Source: Thermodesulfobacteriota bacterium
GTDB lineage: Bacteria > Desulfobacterota_D > UBA1144 > Nemesobacterales > UBA2774
Direction of reading: 5' to 3'
Assembly (NCBI GenBank): GCA_040754335.1
Contig: JBFMCV010000001.1
Span: 62,001-126,000, forward strand
Length of the DNA stretch: 64,000 bases
Positions 14,865 through 23,140 of this stretch are shown in pieces. A program made the position numbers and the translations under genes. The notes beneath the pieces are model-generated. The model worked only from the letters and a program-made list of their open reading frames with translations. It ran no database searches and was not told the DNA's origin. Position 1 is the stretch's first letter; every line of letters starts with the position of its first letter.

Positions 14865-16331
14865 ATGCGAACCTATACCAAGGCTGCAGGCGCACTTGCA
14901 ATTATCCTCGTTATTTCCTTTCTGTCGGTGAGCGGATGCGAAAACAACAAGCATAAGCCCCGTGGGGAGGCCTTCCGGAACCCGCCGATCATATCCAGCG
15001 TCGGAGGGGTGATCGACGAGGAATTCGACGTCCTGTTTTCGCTGAATGAAGTGAACGGCAAGCAATTCACGAGCCCGACATATAACGGTCTCTACACGCC
15101 GCCCGTGCTTCGTGTAAATCCGGGGGACACGATCAGGCTCAGGGTGAATAACCTTATCGATCAGATGACGAATATGCATTATCACGGCATGAACGTGAGC
15201 CCTTTGAGCCCGTCGGACGATATATTCATCATGATAACGCCGTCGGGGAGCTTCGACTATGAAGTGCAGATACCGGAAGACCATCCCGAAGGCATGTTCT
15301 ATTATCATACGCACCTCTACGGCCTGACGGAGCAACAGATTATGGGCGGGCTTTCGGGAGGGCTTATAGTCAACGGAGTGCTCGCACCGTTCCCGCAGCT
15401 AGCGGGCATTACGGAGCAGATCATGTACCTGAAGGACGTCCAGATAATAGACGGCCAGGTGCCGCCGGGTGACGACATAGATATAAGTGCCCCGACGAAC
15501 CCTACGGTCAACGGACAGACGAACCCCGTTCTTTCGATACGCCCTGGCGAGACGCAGTTCTGGCACATCGCAAACATAGGCGCAGACCATTACTATAACC
15601 TCGTGCTCGAGGGCCACGAGTTCTATGAAATCGAAAGGGACGGAAACAGGCACAACCAGACTGTGGTGAAGGAAGAGGAATTCATGCCGACAGCCTCCCG
15701 CGTGGGAGTCCTGGTTCAGGGCGGGAAACCGGGTGTTTACAGGCTGAGGGCCAAGAAGATAAATACCGGGCCCCAGGGGGACCAGTACGGCGGTGAGACT
15801 GTTTTGACTATGGTCGTCGAGGGCGATCCCGTCGAAGACCCGATCGAGCTGCCTATTCCCCAGGCGGAGTTCCCGGCCGTGGAGAACCTCTGCGACCAGC
15901 CTGTTCAGAGGGAAAGGAATTTCGTATTCTCCGAGACCGAGAACGGCGATACGTTCTTCATTAACGGTAAGGAATTCGATCCGGAACGTGTCGATACCTT
16001 CGTGGAGATAGGGACCCTCGAGAGGTGGACGATTCAGAATACGTCCCAGGAGCTCCATGTTTTCCACATCCACCTTACAGACTTCCAGGTTTGCGAGATT
16101 AACGGAGTGGAGCAGCCGTTCGTAGGGCATCAGGATACGGTGAACCTGCCTTACCAGGGACAGGACCCCAGCTGGGAAGGCCCAGGCGAGGTCGTCGTGG
16201 TTATCGATTTCACGAACCCGATAATAGAGGGGAAGGCCGTTTACCATTGTCACATCGGGCAGCACGAGGATAACGGTATGATGGCCGTGTTCGAGGCGTG
16301 TTTTGCAGACGAGTGCCCTCCGGATATGTGA
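14865..16331 (+). CDS. Multicopper oxidase, lipoprotein (laccase-like)
   Basis: 488 residues with a lipobox (SFLSVSGC, lipidated Cys25), so anchored to a membrane from the periplasmic side. Three cupredoxin domains are implied by four copper-binding blocks in order: NMHYHGMNVSP, MFYYHTHLYGL, HVFHIHLTDFQV and VYHCHIGQHEDNGMM. The last gives the type 1 copper Cys and His plus an axial Met; the HxH pairs form the trinuclear site. It should oxidise phenolic, metal-ion or similar substrates with reduction of O2 to water. GGAGG lies 4-5 nt before the ATG. Its partner is the SCO1-like gene just upstream. No Met-rich segment typical of CueO was noticed. Confidence 0.93.
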   Translation: MRTYTKAAGALAIILVISFLSVSGCENNKHKPRGEAFRNPPIISSVGGVIDEEFDVLFSLNEVNGKQFTSPTYNGLYTPPVLRVNPGDTIRLRVNNLIDQMTNMHYHGMNVSPLSPSDDIFIMITPSGSFDYEVQIPEDHPEGMFYYHTHLYGLTEQQIMGGLSGGLIVNGVLAPFPQLAGITEQIMYLKDVQIIDGQVPPGDDIDISAPTNPTVNGQTNPVLSIRPGETQFWHIANIGADHYYNLVLEGHEFYEIERDGNRHNQTVVKEEEFMPTASRVGVLVQGGKPGVYRLRAKKINTGPQGDQYGGETVLTMVVEGDPVEDPIELPIPQAEFPAVENLCDQPVQRERNFVFSETENGDTFFINGKEFDPERVDTFVEIGTLERWTIQNTSQELHVFHIHLTDFQVCEINGVEQPFVGHQDTVNLPYQGQDPSWEGPGEVVVVIDFTNPIIEGKAVYHCHIGQHEDNGMMAVFEACFADECPPDM

Positions 16332-16391
16332 CGAGTCCTGAATCCGGCTTGATATGTTGATTGAAGAATTGGCGATATTCTACTGGGAATA

Positions 16392-17411
16392 CTAGGATTT
16401 TTCGGCAGAAAGGCTTTCCAGCCTTTTTGCCGTTTCCATTACTAGCTCTTTTAATCCTTCCCCGGTCGCGGAGGATACCGGAAAGACCTTTATCCTTTTC
16501 TTCTTGAAGTACTTTTCGATTTCTTCAAGCTTTATTCTGGACTCCGTTATATCGATTTTATTAGGCGCGACGATCTGGGGTTTCTTCGAGAGCTCCGGGC
16601 TGTAGGCTTCGAGCTCCCTGTTAAGTGTTTCGTAATCGTCAATCGGGTCCCTTCCCGTTGCCGGAGAGAGATCGAGAAGATGTATGAGGAGCTTCGTGCG
16701 CTCTATGTGTCTCAGGAACTGAATGCCTAGTCCCGCACCCTCATGAGCGCCTTCAATTATGCCAGGTATGTCCGCTACCACGAACGTTTTTCCATCGCCG
16801 TAACTGACGACTCCCAGGTTCGGCACGAGCGTTGTGAAAGGGTAATCCGCGACCTTCGGCCTGGCGGCCGAGATTCTCGATATTAGCGTCGATTTACCGG
16901 CGTTAGGGAACCCGATTATGCCCACGTCTGCAAGGAGCTTCAGCTCAAGGAGTAGCGTCCTCTCTTCGCATTCGCCTCCGGGTTCCGCAATCCTCGGCGC
17001 CTGGTTGGTCGATGTGGCGAACCGGGCGTTGCCTTTTCCGCCCCTGCCTCCTTTTGCGACTAGCAGGGTTTCGTTCTTTTCGGTCAGGTCGCCGAGGACT
17101 TCTCCCGTTTCGAAATCCCTAACTATCGTCCCTACCGGTACCGGGATGTAGAGCGTGTCGGCGTTCTTGCCGTGCATATCCTTTCCCTTGCCGTGCTCGC
17201 CCCTTTTCGCCTTGTAGTGCTGCTTGTACCTGTGGTCGAGGAGGGACGACATGTTTTCATTCGTTATAAGAACGACGTCGCCCCCGTTCCCGCCGTCCCC
17301 TCCGTTGGGACCTCCGTGCGGGACGTACTTCTCCCTCCTGAAACTGACGCAGCCCCTGCCTCCGGCTCCTGATTTCACATATATCTTCGCTTCGTCTATG
17401 AACTTGACCAT
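16392..17411 (-). CDS. obgE: Obg GTPase (ObgE/CgtA)
   Basis: 339 residues, essential ribosome-associated GTPase involved in 50S maturation and stress control. The glycine-rich Obg fold occupies about 1-158 (SGAGGRGCVSFRREKYVPHGGPNGGDGGNGG). The G domain follows, with the P-loop GFPNAGKSTL, DIPGIIEG (switch II) and NKID. There is no C-terminal OCT extension. The start MVKFIDEAKIYVKSG matches the family exactly although no strong ribosome site is visible. The usual rplU/rpmA neighbours are absent. It is divergent from the HugZ-like gene. Confidence 0.97.
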   Translation of the reverse strand: MVKFIDEAKIYVKSGAGGRGCVSFRREKYVPHGGPNGGDGGNGGDVVLITNENMSSLLDHRYKQHYKAKRGEHGKGKDMHGKNADTLYIPVPVGTIVRDFETGEVLGDLTEKNETLLVAKGGRGGKGNARFATSTNQAPRIAEPGGECEERTLLLELKLLADVGIIGFPNAGKSTLISRISAARPKVADYPFTTLVPNLGVVSYGDGKTFVVADIPGIIEGAHEGAGLGIQFLRHIERTKLLIHLLDLSPATGRDPIDDYETLNRELEAYSPELSKKPQIVAPNKIDITESRIKLEEIEKYFKKKRIKVFPVSSATGEGLKELVMETAKRLESLSAEKS

Positions 17412-17573
17412 GGGTCGATATTATAATCGCATCGGAAAACTATTGCATTACGCCGTCAGCGGGAAAGCTTCTTAAGCTGTAATGTATAATTTAAATGCGC
17501 TTGAAAGAGAACGGACTGCATCGTTTGACTCGTATTCTTTTTTGAAATCTGCGCTCATCGGGAGAGATAACGA

Positions 17574-18371
17574 ATGTCTAAGACAAGTTCGAGGCAGCAC
17601 GGATGGACGTCCTCGTCGGAAACACGGGAACCCGCGCCCGCGTCTTCCTTTGCCGAGCGGGTGAGAACACTCGTTTACAGGAACAGGGTAGGGACTCTTT
17701 CGACGAATTCGAAGAAGCACCCGGGCTCGCCGTTCGGATCGCTCATGCCTTACGGGCTCGACGCCATGGGGCACCCGGTGTTCCTTATCAGCACGATGGC
17801 CGTGCATACGCAGAACCTCGAGCGTGACCCGCGCGCAAGCCTATTTATATCGCAGACCGATTCCGAGTGTGACCCGCTCGACGCCTCGCGCGTTACGCTC
17901 ATGGGCGATGTGTCGAAGGTCCCCGAAGGAGAGACGGGCGACGTGAGGGAGCTTTATCTCTCGCGCTACAGAAACGCGTCTTACTGGGTGGACTTCGATG
18001 ATTTCTCGTTCTACCGCATGGATATTGCGGACATCTATTTCGTAGGCGGCTTCGGCGCGATGGGGTGGGTGACTGCTGACGATTATTACGCGGCCGAAGT
18101 CGATCCGCTGGCCGATGACTCGCAGGGGATAGTCAGGCATATGAACGAGGACCACGGAGACGCGCTCCTATTGCTTGCGAAAAAGTTTACCGGCGCGGAT
18201 GCGGAGGAGGCCTCGATGACGTCCGTCGACAGGCTTGGTTTCAATTTGCGCCTTAAAGCAGGCACTGAGATGTTCAACAGGCGGATCGGTTTTATCAGGG
18301 AGGCGAGGAGCAGGGAAGAGGCGAGGGCGGCGATCATCGAGATGGTAGGTCTTGCGAGGAAGGGAGAGTAG
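17574..18371 (+). CDS. HugZ-like haem/flavin split-barrel protein
   Basis: 265 residues: a pyridoxamine-phosphate-oxidase-like split-barrel (about 25-170, with VGTLSTNSKKHPGSPFGSLMPYG, HTQNLERDPRASLFI) followed by a DUF2470 domain (about 185-260, QGIVRHMNEDHGDALLLLAKKF). This is the architecture of HugZ-type haem oxygenases and related haem- or FMN-binding proteins. It may release iron from haem or act as a flavin reductase. GGAG lies 9 nt before the ATG. It leads an operon with a D-amino-acid-oxidase-like flavoprotein (6 nt later) and an exported hydratase-like protein. Confidence 0.87.
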   Translation: MSKTSSRQHGWTSSSETREPAPASSFAERVRTLVYRNRVGTLSTNSKKHPGSPFGSLMPYGLDAMGHPVFLISTMAVHTQNLERDPRASLFISQTDSECDPLDASRVTLMGDVSKVPEGETGDVRELYLSRYRNASYWVDFDDFSFYRMDIADIYFVGGFGAMGWVTADDYYAAEVDPLADDSQGIVRHMNEDHGDALLLLAKKFTGADAEEASMTSVDRLGFNLRLKAGTEMFNRRIGFIREARSREEARAAIIEMVGLARKGE

Positions 18372-18377
18372 TTTTAT

Positions 18378-19349
18378 ATGAGAGAAAGAAGCGCGGTCAT
18401 ACTCGGCGCGGGGGTGTCGGGACTTACGTGCGGGGTAAGGCTGCTGGAAGCGGGTTTCAGCGTAAGCATCAAAGCTTATGCGCTGCCTTCCGACACTACA
18501 TCTAGCGTAGCGCCCGCTTACTGGTATCCCTATAAGGTCGCTCCGCAAGAGAGGGTGCTGGGATGGGCGGCTTATTCGTACGGAAAGTTCGTCGGTCTGA
18601 GCCTTATCCCTGAGAGCGGCATCTCGATGTCCGGTCTCCTCAAGATATATGAACAGAGGGTGGACGAGCCGTTCTGGAAGTCTGCGGTGAGAGCCTTCCG
18701 GCGGGCGGAGCCCGGGGAGCTTCCTCCTGGATACGTCGACGGGTTCGTCACCGAAGTGCCGCGAATAGAGACGCCGGTGTATATGCGGTATCTGCAGAAT
18801 AGGTTCGCCGAATTGGGTGGAGCATTGGAGGAACTCGACAGGGAAGCGGTTTCACTCGAAGAAATTTATGGGGAAGGGCAGTTATTAATTAATTGCACCG
18901 GACTCGGCTCGCGGCGATTATGCCGCGACGGAAGCACATTCCCGATCCGCGGGCAGATAGTGATCGTGAAGAATATAGGGTTAGAGCGTATCGTCAGCGT
19001 CGACTCCGGCAGGCTCGCCCCGATATACATAGTTCCCCGGGACGAAGACTGTATTCTGGGAGGCACTGCGGAAGAGGGTGACTGGGATTTGAATATTGAT
19101 CCCGATACCTCTGACAAAATTCTGACGAAGTGCATAGCGATCGAGCCCTCGTTGGCAAATGCCGAGATCATAGGTCATAAGGTAGGTCTCCGTCCCGGAA
19201 GGACGGAGGTGAGGCTCGAGCTCGAAGAGCTGCCCGGTGGCGGGGCGGTAATACACGACTACGGCCACGGCGGGGCGGGCTTTACGCTCTCCTGGGGCTG
19301 CGCCGAAGAAGTGCTCAGACTTGCGGAGGAATATGTTTCCGGGAACTAG
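18378..19349 (+). CDS. D-amino-acid-oxidase-like FAD oxidoreductase
   Basis: 323 residues of the DAO family. The dinucleotide-binding motif GAGVSGLTCG is at about 10-19. The C-terminal GHGGAGFTLSWGCAEEV is the signature of true D-amino-acid or D-aspartate oxidases, and APAYWYPYKV in the first third also matches that subgroup. It would deaminate a D-amino acid to a 2-oxo acid with H2O2 release. It lies 6 nt after the HugZ-like gene, and its last 17 nt overlap the start of the next gene, so all three are co-translated. Confidence 0.87.
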   Translation: MRERSAVILGAGVSGLTCGVRLLEAGFSVSIKAYALPSDTTSSVAPAYWYPYKVAPQERVLGWAAYSYGKFVGLSLIPESGISMSGLLKIYEQRVDEPFWKSAVRAFRRAEPGELPPGYVDGFVTEVPRIETPVYMRYLQNRFAELGGALEELDREAVSLEEIYGEGQLLINCTGLGSRRLCRDGSTFPIRGQIVIVKNIGLERIVSVDSGRLAPIYIVPRDEDCILGGTAEEGDWDLNIDPDTSDKILTKCIAIEPSLANAEIIGHKVGLRPGRTEVRLELEELPGGGAVIHDYGHGGAGFTLSWGCAEEVLRLAEEYVSGN

Positions 19350-20178
19350 AATCAATACAAGAATCGCAGCGTTATTCGCGCTGGCCGTGTTTTTCGTATT
19401 CGTCTCGGCTTCGGGTACGAAGGAAGGAGCGGTATTAATTCTTGAGGCCGAGCGCGGGAATAGGCCCTTACCCGTTCTTACTCAGCAATATCCCGATCTT
19501 TCAATTGAAGACGCTTATGATATTCAGGCCGAATATGTCCGTTTGAAACTCGGCGGGGATAAGATAGCCGGTTACAAGGCGGGACTCACGTCGAAAGCGG
19601 CACAGGAGAAGTTCGTCGTGGACACCCCTGTTTCGGGCGTATTGTTCTCGTCAGGAACGCATGAGAGCACGGCGGTAATAGAGGGTTCGAAATTCCGGAG
19701 CTTGGTGATAGAAACCGAGATAGGTTTTGTCGCTGGCAAGCGGATAGAGGAAAAGATCATTGACATCGCTCGTCTCAGGGAGTACATCGGCGCGGTCCTG
19801 CCTGTAATCGAGCTCCCCGAAACGGGATTCGCGGATATGAAAAAAATAAAAGCTCAGGACATTGTCGCCGCGAACGTGGGGTCGGCCGTCTTTATAACGG
19901 GCGCTCGAAGACCGCTCGCCGACGCCGATCCGGACGACATTACGGTCAAGCTCGTCTCAGACGGTGAAACTCTTAATCAGGGTAAGGGTTCCGACGCATT
20001 GGGCGGTCAATGGGAGGCTCTCCTCTGGCTCGTAAATTCGGCGATCGGGAACGGATGGAAAATTGAAAGAGGGGATATTCTCATAACGGGCGCGCTGGGT
20101 AAGGTCGTGCCAGCGAAGCCTGGGCGCTACCAAGCGCAATTCGGAGAGCTCGGGGACATATCGTTCGACATAAAGTGA
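19333..20178 (+). CDS. 2-keto-4-pentenoate hydratase-like protein with a signal peptide
   Basis: 281 residues. The core (about 45-281) belongs to the MhpD/fumarylacetoacetase-like family that hydrates 2-oxopent-4-enoates: AGYKAGLTSKAAQEKF, ETEIGFVAGKRI, PVIELPETGF, ANVGSAVFITG, GKGSDALGGQWEALLWLVN. An N-terminal hydrophobic leader (ARIAALFALAVFFVFVSAS region) suggests export, which is odd for a normally cytosolic enzyme. The ATG at 19333 directly follows GGAGG (3-nt spacer); a TTG at 19321 is less likely. It overlaps the upstream oxidase gene by 17 nt. The operon suggests it acts on a product of the oxidase or HugZ-like protein, or binds a ligand (inference). Confidence 0.82.
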   Translation: MFPGTRINTRIAALFALAVFFVFVSASGTKEGAVLILEAERGNRPLPVLTQQYPDLSIEDAYDIQAEYVRLKLGGDKIAGYKAGLTSKAAQEKFVVDTPVSGVLFSSGTHESTAVIEGSKFRSLVIETEIGFVAGKRIEEKIIDIARLREYIGAVLPVIELPETGFADMKKIKAQDIVAANVGSAVFITGARRPLADADPDDITVKLVSDGETLNQGKGSDALGGQWEALLWLVNSAIGNGWKIERGDILITGALGKVVPAKPGRYQAQFGELGDISFDIK

Positions 20179-20224
20179 TACTTCCTTTCGAACCGATGAT
20201 TCCGGGCGCGTTTGTAAATATTTG

Positions 20225-20644
20225 CTACTTGCCGCCCGCCTGCTTCGCAACTTCAAGCTGCATAACATTCTCGAGCACGTCGACCCAGTAACGCCACCAA
20301 TACGAGTTAGGCTTGTGCGCGCTCTTCTGGACGTCAGCCCATGAAATCACCTGGTGTATGTTCCCGTGAAAGAGAAGAAGCTTCTCGGCGGCGTCTTTTG
20401 TCTCCTCGGGGTCGATCTCGATTTTATCGAGCTGCGCCTCGATCTGGTCCTTGATGTCGTCTATGTAGGGGGCGATCCTGTCCGAAAGCTCTTTAATGGC
20501 TTCGGTGGCCTGGATCGTATCGCCTTCGAGCTCTTCCGAGCTTTTGTTGATGAGGTCTACGAAATCGAGAATTTTGTCGAGGTTGAGTCTCGCTTTTACG
20601 CCTTCCTTGGAAAGGTCTGTCAGCTCTTTTGCGTTAAGGGCCAT
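20225..20644 (-). CDS. Hypothetical helical protein
   Basis: 139 residues, not recognised. It is highly charged and predicted all-helical (KELTDLSKEGVKARLNLDKILDFVDLINKSSEELEG, then acidic IAPYIDDIKDQIEAQLDKIEIDPEET), with a tryptophan-rich patch (SYWWRYWVDVLENVM). There is no signal peptide. GGAGG lies 6 nt before the ATG, strong support for translation. It lies alone between a convergent hydratase gene and the TPR gene. Confidence 0.75.
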   Translation of the reverse strand: MALNAKELTDLSKEGVKARLNLDKILDFVDLINKSSEELEGDTIQATEAIKELSDRIAPYIDDIKDQIEAQLDKIEIDPEETKDAAEKLLLFHGNIHQVISWADVQKSAHKPNSYWWRYWVDVLENVMQLEVAKQAGGK

Positions 20645-20714
20645 TTAGTGCCTCCTCTCTTTAGCCTGCGGGAGTAATAAGGTTAGCATCTTTTGATAAA
20701 AATAACAGCTTCGT

Positions 20715-21422
20715 TCAGGGGAGGAGAGCCTTCAGCTCCTCATCGGCCAGGGCCTTTTCCCCGAGCGACGGCTCGAGCTCTAAGGCCCGCTTCAGGTCCG
20801 AAGCTGCTTTTTCAAGCTCGCCTGTTCTGGCGTGAATCCCTGCCCGGTTAAAGAGTGCGTCCGGGTAGTCGGGACTTAGCTCGAGAGCCCTGTCGTAGGC
20901 CTTGAGTGCGCCTTTTATTTTATCCAGATTATGGAGAGATACCGCTTTGTTATACCATGCTTCGATATAATTCCCCTGAATAGCAATGGCCCTGTCGTAG
21001 GCTTCGATCGCTTCGAGGTCTCTTCCGAGCGCGCTCAGGGCGGCTCCCTTGTTGCACCAAGCGACCGAAAACCCGGGATCGAGCCCGAGCGCCTTCCCGG
21101 CGGCTTCGAGCGACTCCTCGTACCTGCCTGCCTTTCCGAGGGCGGACGCCTTGTTGTTCCACGCCTCGGCGTAGCGCGGGTTTATTCTTAACGCATTGTC
21201 GTAGGCAAGAATTTCCTCTTCGACGCGGCCCATGACCGAGAACGTTATGCCCTTGTTATACCAGGCCTCCGCGAATCCGGGCCTGAGCTCAATGGCCTTG
21301 TCGAGCGCCTCTATGGCGAGCTCGAATTCGCCCCTGTAGTAATGATCCGCCGCCTCGAGCACTAAATCTTCCGGGTTCAAATCTCGCTCCGTTCTGTTGT
21401 TCATTGTTGTTAAAGTGCTCAC
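20715..21422 (-). CDS. TPR-repeat protein
   Basis: 235 residues made of about six tetratricopeptide repeats from about residue 20 to the end, each with the W/Y-NKG-L-G-R-Y-EEAI-YD-AL-P pattern (AWYNKGITFSVMGR, AWNNKASALGKAGRYEESLEA, AWCNKGAALSALGR). It is a cytosolic protein-protein interaction scaffold; the partner is unknown. The start is either GTG at 21422 or ATG at 21404, with no decisive ribosome site. The small membrane-protein gene lies 27 nt upstream on the same strand. Confidence 0.9.
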   Translation of the reverse strand: MSTLTTMNNRTERDLNPEDLVLEAADHYYRGEFELAIEALDKAIELRPGFAEAWYNKGITFSVMGRVEEEILAYDNALRINPRYAEAWNNKASALGKAGRYEESLEAAGKALGLDPGFSVAWCNKGAALSALGRDLEAIEAYDRAIAIQGNYIEAWYNKAVSLHNLDKIKGALKAYDRALELSPDYPDALFNRAGIHARTGELEKAASDLKRALELEPSLGEKALADEELKALLP

Positions 21423-21449
21423 CCCTGATGTTTCCGTCGAGTGTGTGAT

Positions 21450-21782
21450 TCAGGAAAGAGCAGTTAATACGATCCATATCAGAAGGATTACATTCAACGC
21501 GCCGAGCACGTAGAACACGATATGGTTTGCTCTCACTGACTTGTTTTTCAGAACGCTGTGTGAGAGTTTCCTTGAAAAATACAGGAAGGCAATCGCGATT
21601 ATTATGACTATCAGGAACGAGGTCGAGCCTATATTGGTTCCGAGCCGGCTGGATATGTAAATTGCGTAAAAGATCACGAAGAAAAACAGGAAATTTGACA
21701 GCAGCCATGAAGAGAAGATCGAATAAGCTTCTTTTATCTTTTCCGGGGTGTTCAGATCGGGCTTCAGTCGTTCGAGTATCAT
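21450..21782 (-). CDS. Small membrane protein of unknown function
   Basis: 110 residues with three hydrophobic segments (about 28-45, 55-68 and 88-108) and short charged loops. No family is recognised. It lies 10 nt after the DUF1460 gene and 27 nt before the TPR gene on the same strand, suggesting a three-gene unit. Confidence 0.7.
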   Translation of the reverse strand: MILERLKPDLNTPEKIKEAYSIFSSWLLSNFLFFFVIFYAIYISSRLGTNIGSTSFLIVIIIAIAFLYFSRKLSHSVLKNKSVRANHIVFYVLGALNVILLIWIVLTALS

Positions 21783-21792
21783 GCGCGGTTAG

Positions 21793-22638
21793 TTATTTTA
21801 AAGGCCTGTATATTACCAGCCCCGGTTTATTTTCCATGTATACGCTCAGGTCTTCGTCGACGACCTTCTGATTCTTTTCCTTAGAGGAAGCGTGTCTCAA
21901 AAAAACCTTCCCGTCCTTTTTGATTACGATCCCCGTATGAGAGACGTCGAGTCCCTCTTTATCGGTATAGATGCCGACGAAGTCGCCCGTCATAAGCTTG
22001 CTCAATACTGACGGGCTCAGCGCCTCTGAGGGTATATAGTAGAAGGTCCTGTTGGTTACAGGAATCCCGGGCAGATAATACGTGCCGTCCGTTTTGAGGT
22101 TGAGGTTTTTCGAGACTTCGACCGCTTTCTTATCGCCCGTCGCGTATGTCACGTCCTCGACGTATACGTAATTATTAATCGGCCAGTCGGAGAAAAAGTG
22201 GTTCCTGTTGCGGAACGAGACAACGCCGTCCCGGTATCTTATCTTTCGGAGATTGTCCTTGAATTCCGGGAACGAGCTCGACAGGCTAATCGCCTCGACA
22301 TAGTCTATGTAGGTAAAACAGTCCATGCCCTCTAGGTCGATTGTGAAGACTTCGGGAGTGTTTATATCTCCCGTGAGCGTCGAGCCGACATAAGGAGTGC
22401 CGAGGAATTTCCCGGATATAAAATCTACACGCTCGCCCGCGCTCCCGATTTTCGAAGATTCGGTCATGATCTCGGTAAGATCGCTCTCTGTCCATTTTCC
22501 GAGCTTTATCACTTCGGTCATGTTCCCTTCCATTCCGGCTTTGGCATAAACGGTGAACAATACAACACAGCAGGCTAACGTCGATGCGCCTAATAATAGG
22601 CGTATGTGCGAAAATATGATATGCCATACGATACTCAT
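21793..22638 (-). CDS. DUF1460 family protein (amidase-like, NlpC/P60 fold)
   Basis: 281 residues with an N-terminal hydrophobic leader (about 12-33). The rest fits DUF1460, whose structurally characterised members are N-acetylmuramoyl-L-alanine amidase-like cysteine hydrolases. The likely catalytic Cys is in DLEGMDCFTYIDYVEA, with the His in VSHTGIVIKKDGKVFLRHAS. The start of the mature domain has GTPYVGSTL as in relatives. It probably acts on murein fragments in the periplasm. Two or three start codons are possible within the first 30 residues; MSIVWHIIF is kept because it gives a complete leader. Confidence 0.87.
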   Translation of the reverse strand: MSIVWHIIFSHIRLLLGASTLACCVVLFTVYAKAGMEGNMTEVIKLGKWTESDLTEIMTESSKIGSAGERVDFISGKFLGTPYVGSTLTGDINTPEVFTIDLEGMDCFTYIDYVEAISLSSSFPEFKDNLRKIRYRDGVVSFRNRNHFFSDWPINNYVYVEDVTYATGDKKAVEVSKNLNLKTDGTYYLPGIPVTNRTFYYIPSEALSPSVLSKLMTGDFVGIYTDKEGLDVSHTGIVIKKDGKVFLRHASSKEKNQKVVDEDLSVYMENKPGLVIYRPLK

Positions 22639-22736
22639 TGATACCCCTTTTGGAAATAATATAAAGTGTACCCGTATGACATGTTAATCGGAATCGTGGA
22701 AGTATGCATATTTATTCGATTCTACGTTCTGTATGC

Positions 22737-23102
22737 TCACTCGGGCTTGTGGCAGACGGCCTCGATATTGTGCCCGTCGGGATCGAGCACGAAGGCCCCG
22801 TAGTAGTTCGGGTGATAATGCGCCCTGATTCCGGGCGGTCCGTTGTCTCTCCCACCGGCTGACAGGGCAGCTTCATGGAACTTCCTGACCTGCTCCCTGT
22901 TCTCCGCCGCAAAAGCGATGTGTATTTTGTCGTGGACTGCGCCTTCGCCGAACCAGAATTCGGGCTTGCCTTTCGCGCCGAACCCTGCCGCTCCCTCTAC
23001 TTCCATAACGAGCTCGTAATTAAGCGGCCTGAGAGCTTTCGTGTAAAACTCTTTTGATCTTGCAAAGTCGCTTACCGGAATACCTACGTGATCCAGCATC
23101 AT
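22737..23102 (-). CDS. VOC-superfamily protein (glyoxalase/bleomycin-resistance fold)
   Basis: 121 residues, one vicinal-oxygen-chelate domain of paired beta-alpha-beta-beta-beta modules. Metal ligand candidates are His5 (LDHVGIPVSDF), His62 (KIHIAFAAE) and Glu in the final HNIEAVCHKPE. The pattern YYGAFVLDPDGHNIEAVCH is typical of a common uncharacterised bacterial subgroup, so neither glyoxalase nor resistance function should be assumed. GGAGG lies 5-8 nt before the two adjacent ATG codons. It follows the alpha/beta hydrolase gene by 38 nt. Confidence 0.88.
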   Translation of the reverse strand: MMLDHVGIPVSDFARSKEFYTKALRPLNYELVMEVEGAAGFGAKGKPEFWFGEGAVHDKIHIAFAAENREQVRKFHEAALSAGGRDNGPPGIRAHYHPNYYGAFVLDPDGHNIEAVCHKPE

Positions 23103-23140
23103 ATGTACCTCCCGTGGAATTTTACGTGCTCACACTTCGA

